A stretch of 64,000 nucleotides of DNA, from positions 99,501-163,500 of the forward strand of contig NZ_CP015506.1 of NCBI RefSeq assembly GCF_000294775.2, read 5' to 3'. Below are positions 63,543 to 64,000 of this stretch, piece by piece. Source of the DNA: Cytobacillus oceanisediminis 2691 (lineage in GTDB: Bacteria > Bacillota > Bacilli > Bacillales > Cytobacillaceae). The notes beneath the pieces are model-generated. The model was not told the origin of the DNA, ran no database searches, and worked only from the letters and a program-made list of their open reading frames with translations. Each line of letters opens with the position of its first letter. Position 1 is the first letter of the stretch. The position numbers and the translations under genes are program-made.

Positions 63543-63935
63543 TTGGCACAGGTTCAATATATTGGTACTGGTCGTCGTAAGAGCTCCGTTGCACGTGTTC
63601 GTTTAGTTCCAGGCGACGGTAAAATCATCATCAATGGTCGTGAAATCACAGATTACATTCCTTTTGCAGCTTTACGTGAAGTTGTAAAACAGCCGCTTGT
63701 AGCTACTGAAACTGTTAACAGCTACGACATTCTTGTAAATGTAAACGGCGGTGGATACACTGGTCAAGCTGGCGCAATCCGCCACGGCATCGCTCGTGCA
63801 TTGCTTCAAGCAGATCCAGAATTCCGTCCAACATTAAAGCGCGCAGGACTATTAACTCGTGACGCACGTATGAAAGAGCGTAAGAAATACGGTCTTAAAG
63901 GTGCTCGTCGTGCTCCTCAGTTCTCAAAGCGTTAA
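63543..63935 (+). CDS. rpsI: Small-subunit ribosomal protein uS9
   Basis: 130 residues. Its C-terminal tail ([14 protein letters not shown]) reaches the P-site tRNA anticodon. Core [19 protein letters not shown] is complete. The start is TTG at 63543, 8 nt after TAGGGAGG. Paired with rplM as in almost all bacteria. Confidence 0.97.
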   Translation: MAQVQYIGTGRRKSSVARVRLVPGDGKIIINGREITDYIPFAALREVVKQPLVATETVNSYDILVNVNGGGYTGQAGAIRHGIARALLQADPEFRPTLKRAGLLTRDARMKERKKYGLKGARRAPQFSKR

Positions 63936-63951
63936 TATTTGCTTATCAAAG

Positions 63952-63981
63952 CTCTCAGCCATTTTGGCTGGGAGTTTTTTT
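63952..63981 (+). terminator. Intrinsic terminator after rpsI
   Basis: CTCTCAGCC 63952-63960 with GGCTGGGAG 63966-63974 (one G-U), loop ATTTT, then TTTTTTT. It ends the rplM-rpsI unit. Confidence 0.93.
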
Positions 63982-64000
63982 ATTTCTTATTTTATTTATT

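Overview
The window is chromosomal DNA from a low-to-moderate GC, Gram-positive, rod-type Bacillaceae. The gene order from the rRNA-tRNA cluster through the ctsR-clpC operon, sigH, the rpl/rpo genes and the S10-spc-alpha cluster to rplM-rpsI is that of the Bacillus subtilis origin-proximal region (rrnJ-trnJ-rrnW onward). The V2 region of the 16S gene looks most like the Cytobacillus (Bacillus) firmus / oceanisediminis group. That genus placement is inference from recall, not from a search.

Layout. Positions 1-2879 hold the 3' part of one rRNA operon (23S, 5S). It is followed by nine tRNA genes in the order Val-Thr-Lys-Leu-Gly-Leu-Arg-Pro-Ala (2889-3803), with an extra broken tRNA-Lys head. 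A second complete rRNA operon (16S, 23S, 5S) fills 3967-9073. From 9.5 to 18.2 kb lie the CtsR-controlled protein quality-control operon (ctsR-mcsA-mcsB-clpC), radA, disA and yacL. From 18.3 to 26.1 kb are isoprenoid genes (ispD, ispF), gltX, a cysteine T-box ahead of cysE-cysS, and RNA-processing genes (mrnC, rlmB, rae1), then sigH. From 26.2 to 43.5 kb come rpmG, secE, nusG, the L11-L1 and L10-L12 genes, ybxB, rpoB, rpoC, rplGB, rpsL, rpsG, fusA and tuf. From 44.0 to 59.0 kb is one uninterrupted ribosomal-protein block (rpsJ to rplQ) with secY, adk, map, infA and rpoA embedded. From 59.6 to 63.9 kb are the ECF transporter energising module (ecfA1, ecfA2, ecfT), truA, rplM and rpsI.

The genes together build and regulate the translation and transcription machinery, with protein quality control (McsA/B, ClpC, CtsR), genome surveillance (RadA, DisA) and stationary-phase entry (SigH) at the left. 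All coding genes are on the plus strand. Known cis-regulators recognisable from sequence are a CtsR operator, a Cys T-box, an L10 leader and an L13 leader.

No transposase, prophage, CRISPR array or novel protein system is visible. The unusual content is non-coding. (1) A family of structured, terminator-like repeats with shared ends lies inside both 23S-5S spacers and inside the rplK-rplA spacer, with diverged relatives near rplL, rpoB and rplQ. (2) A duplicated 26-nt head of tRNA-Lys is followed by a hairpin-rich insert. (3) A multibranched, riboswitch-like leader ending in a terminator precedes ecfA1A2T. (4) A long hairpin leader precedes gltX. (5) The nusG Shine-Dalgarno sequence is separated from its start codon by a small hairpin.
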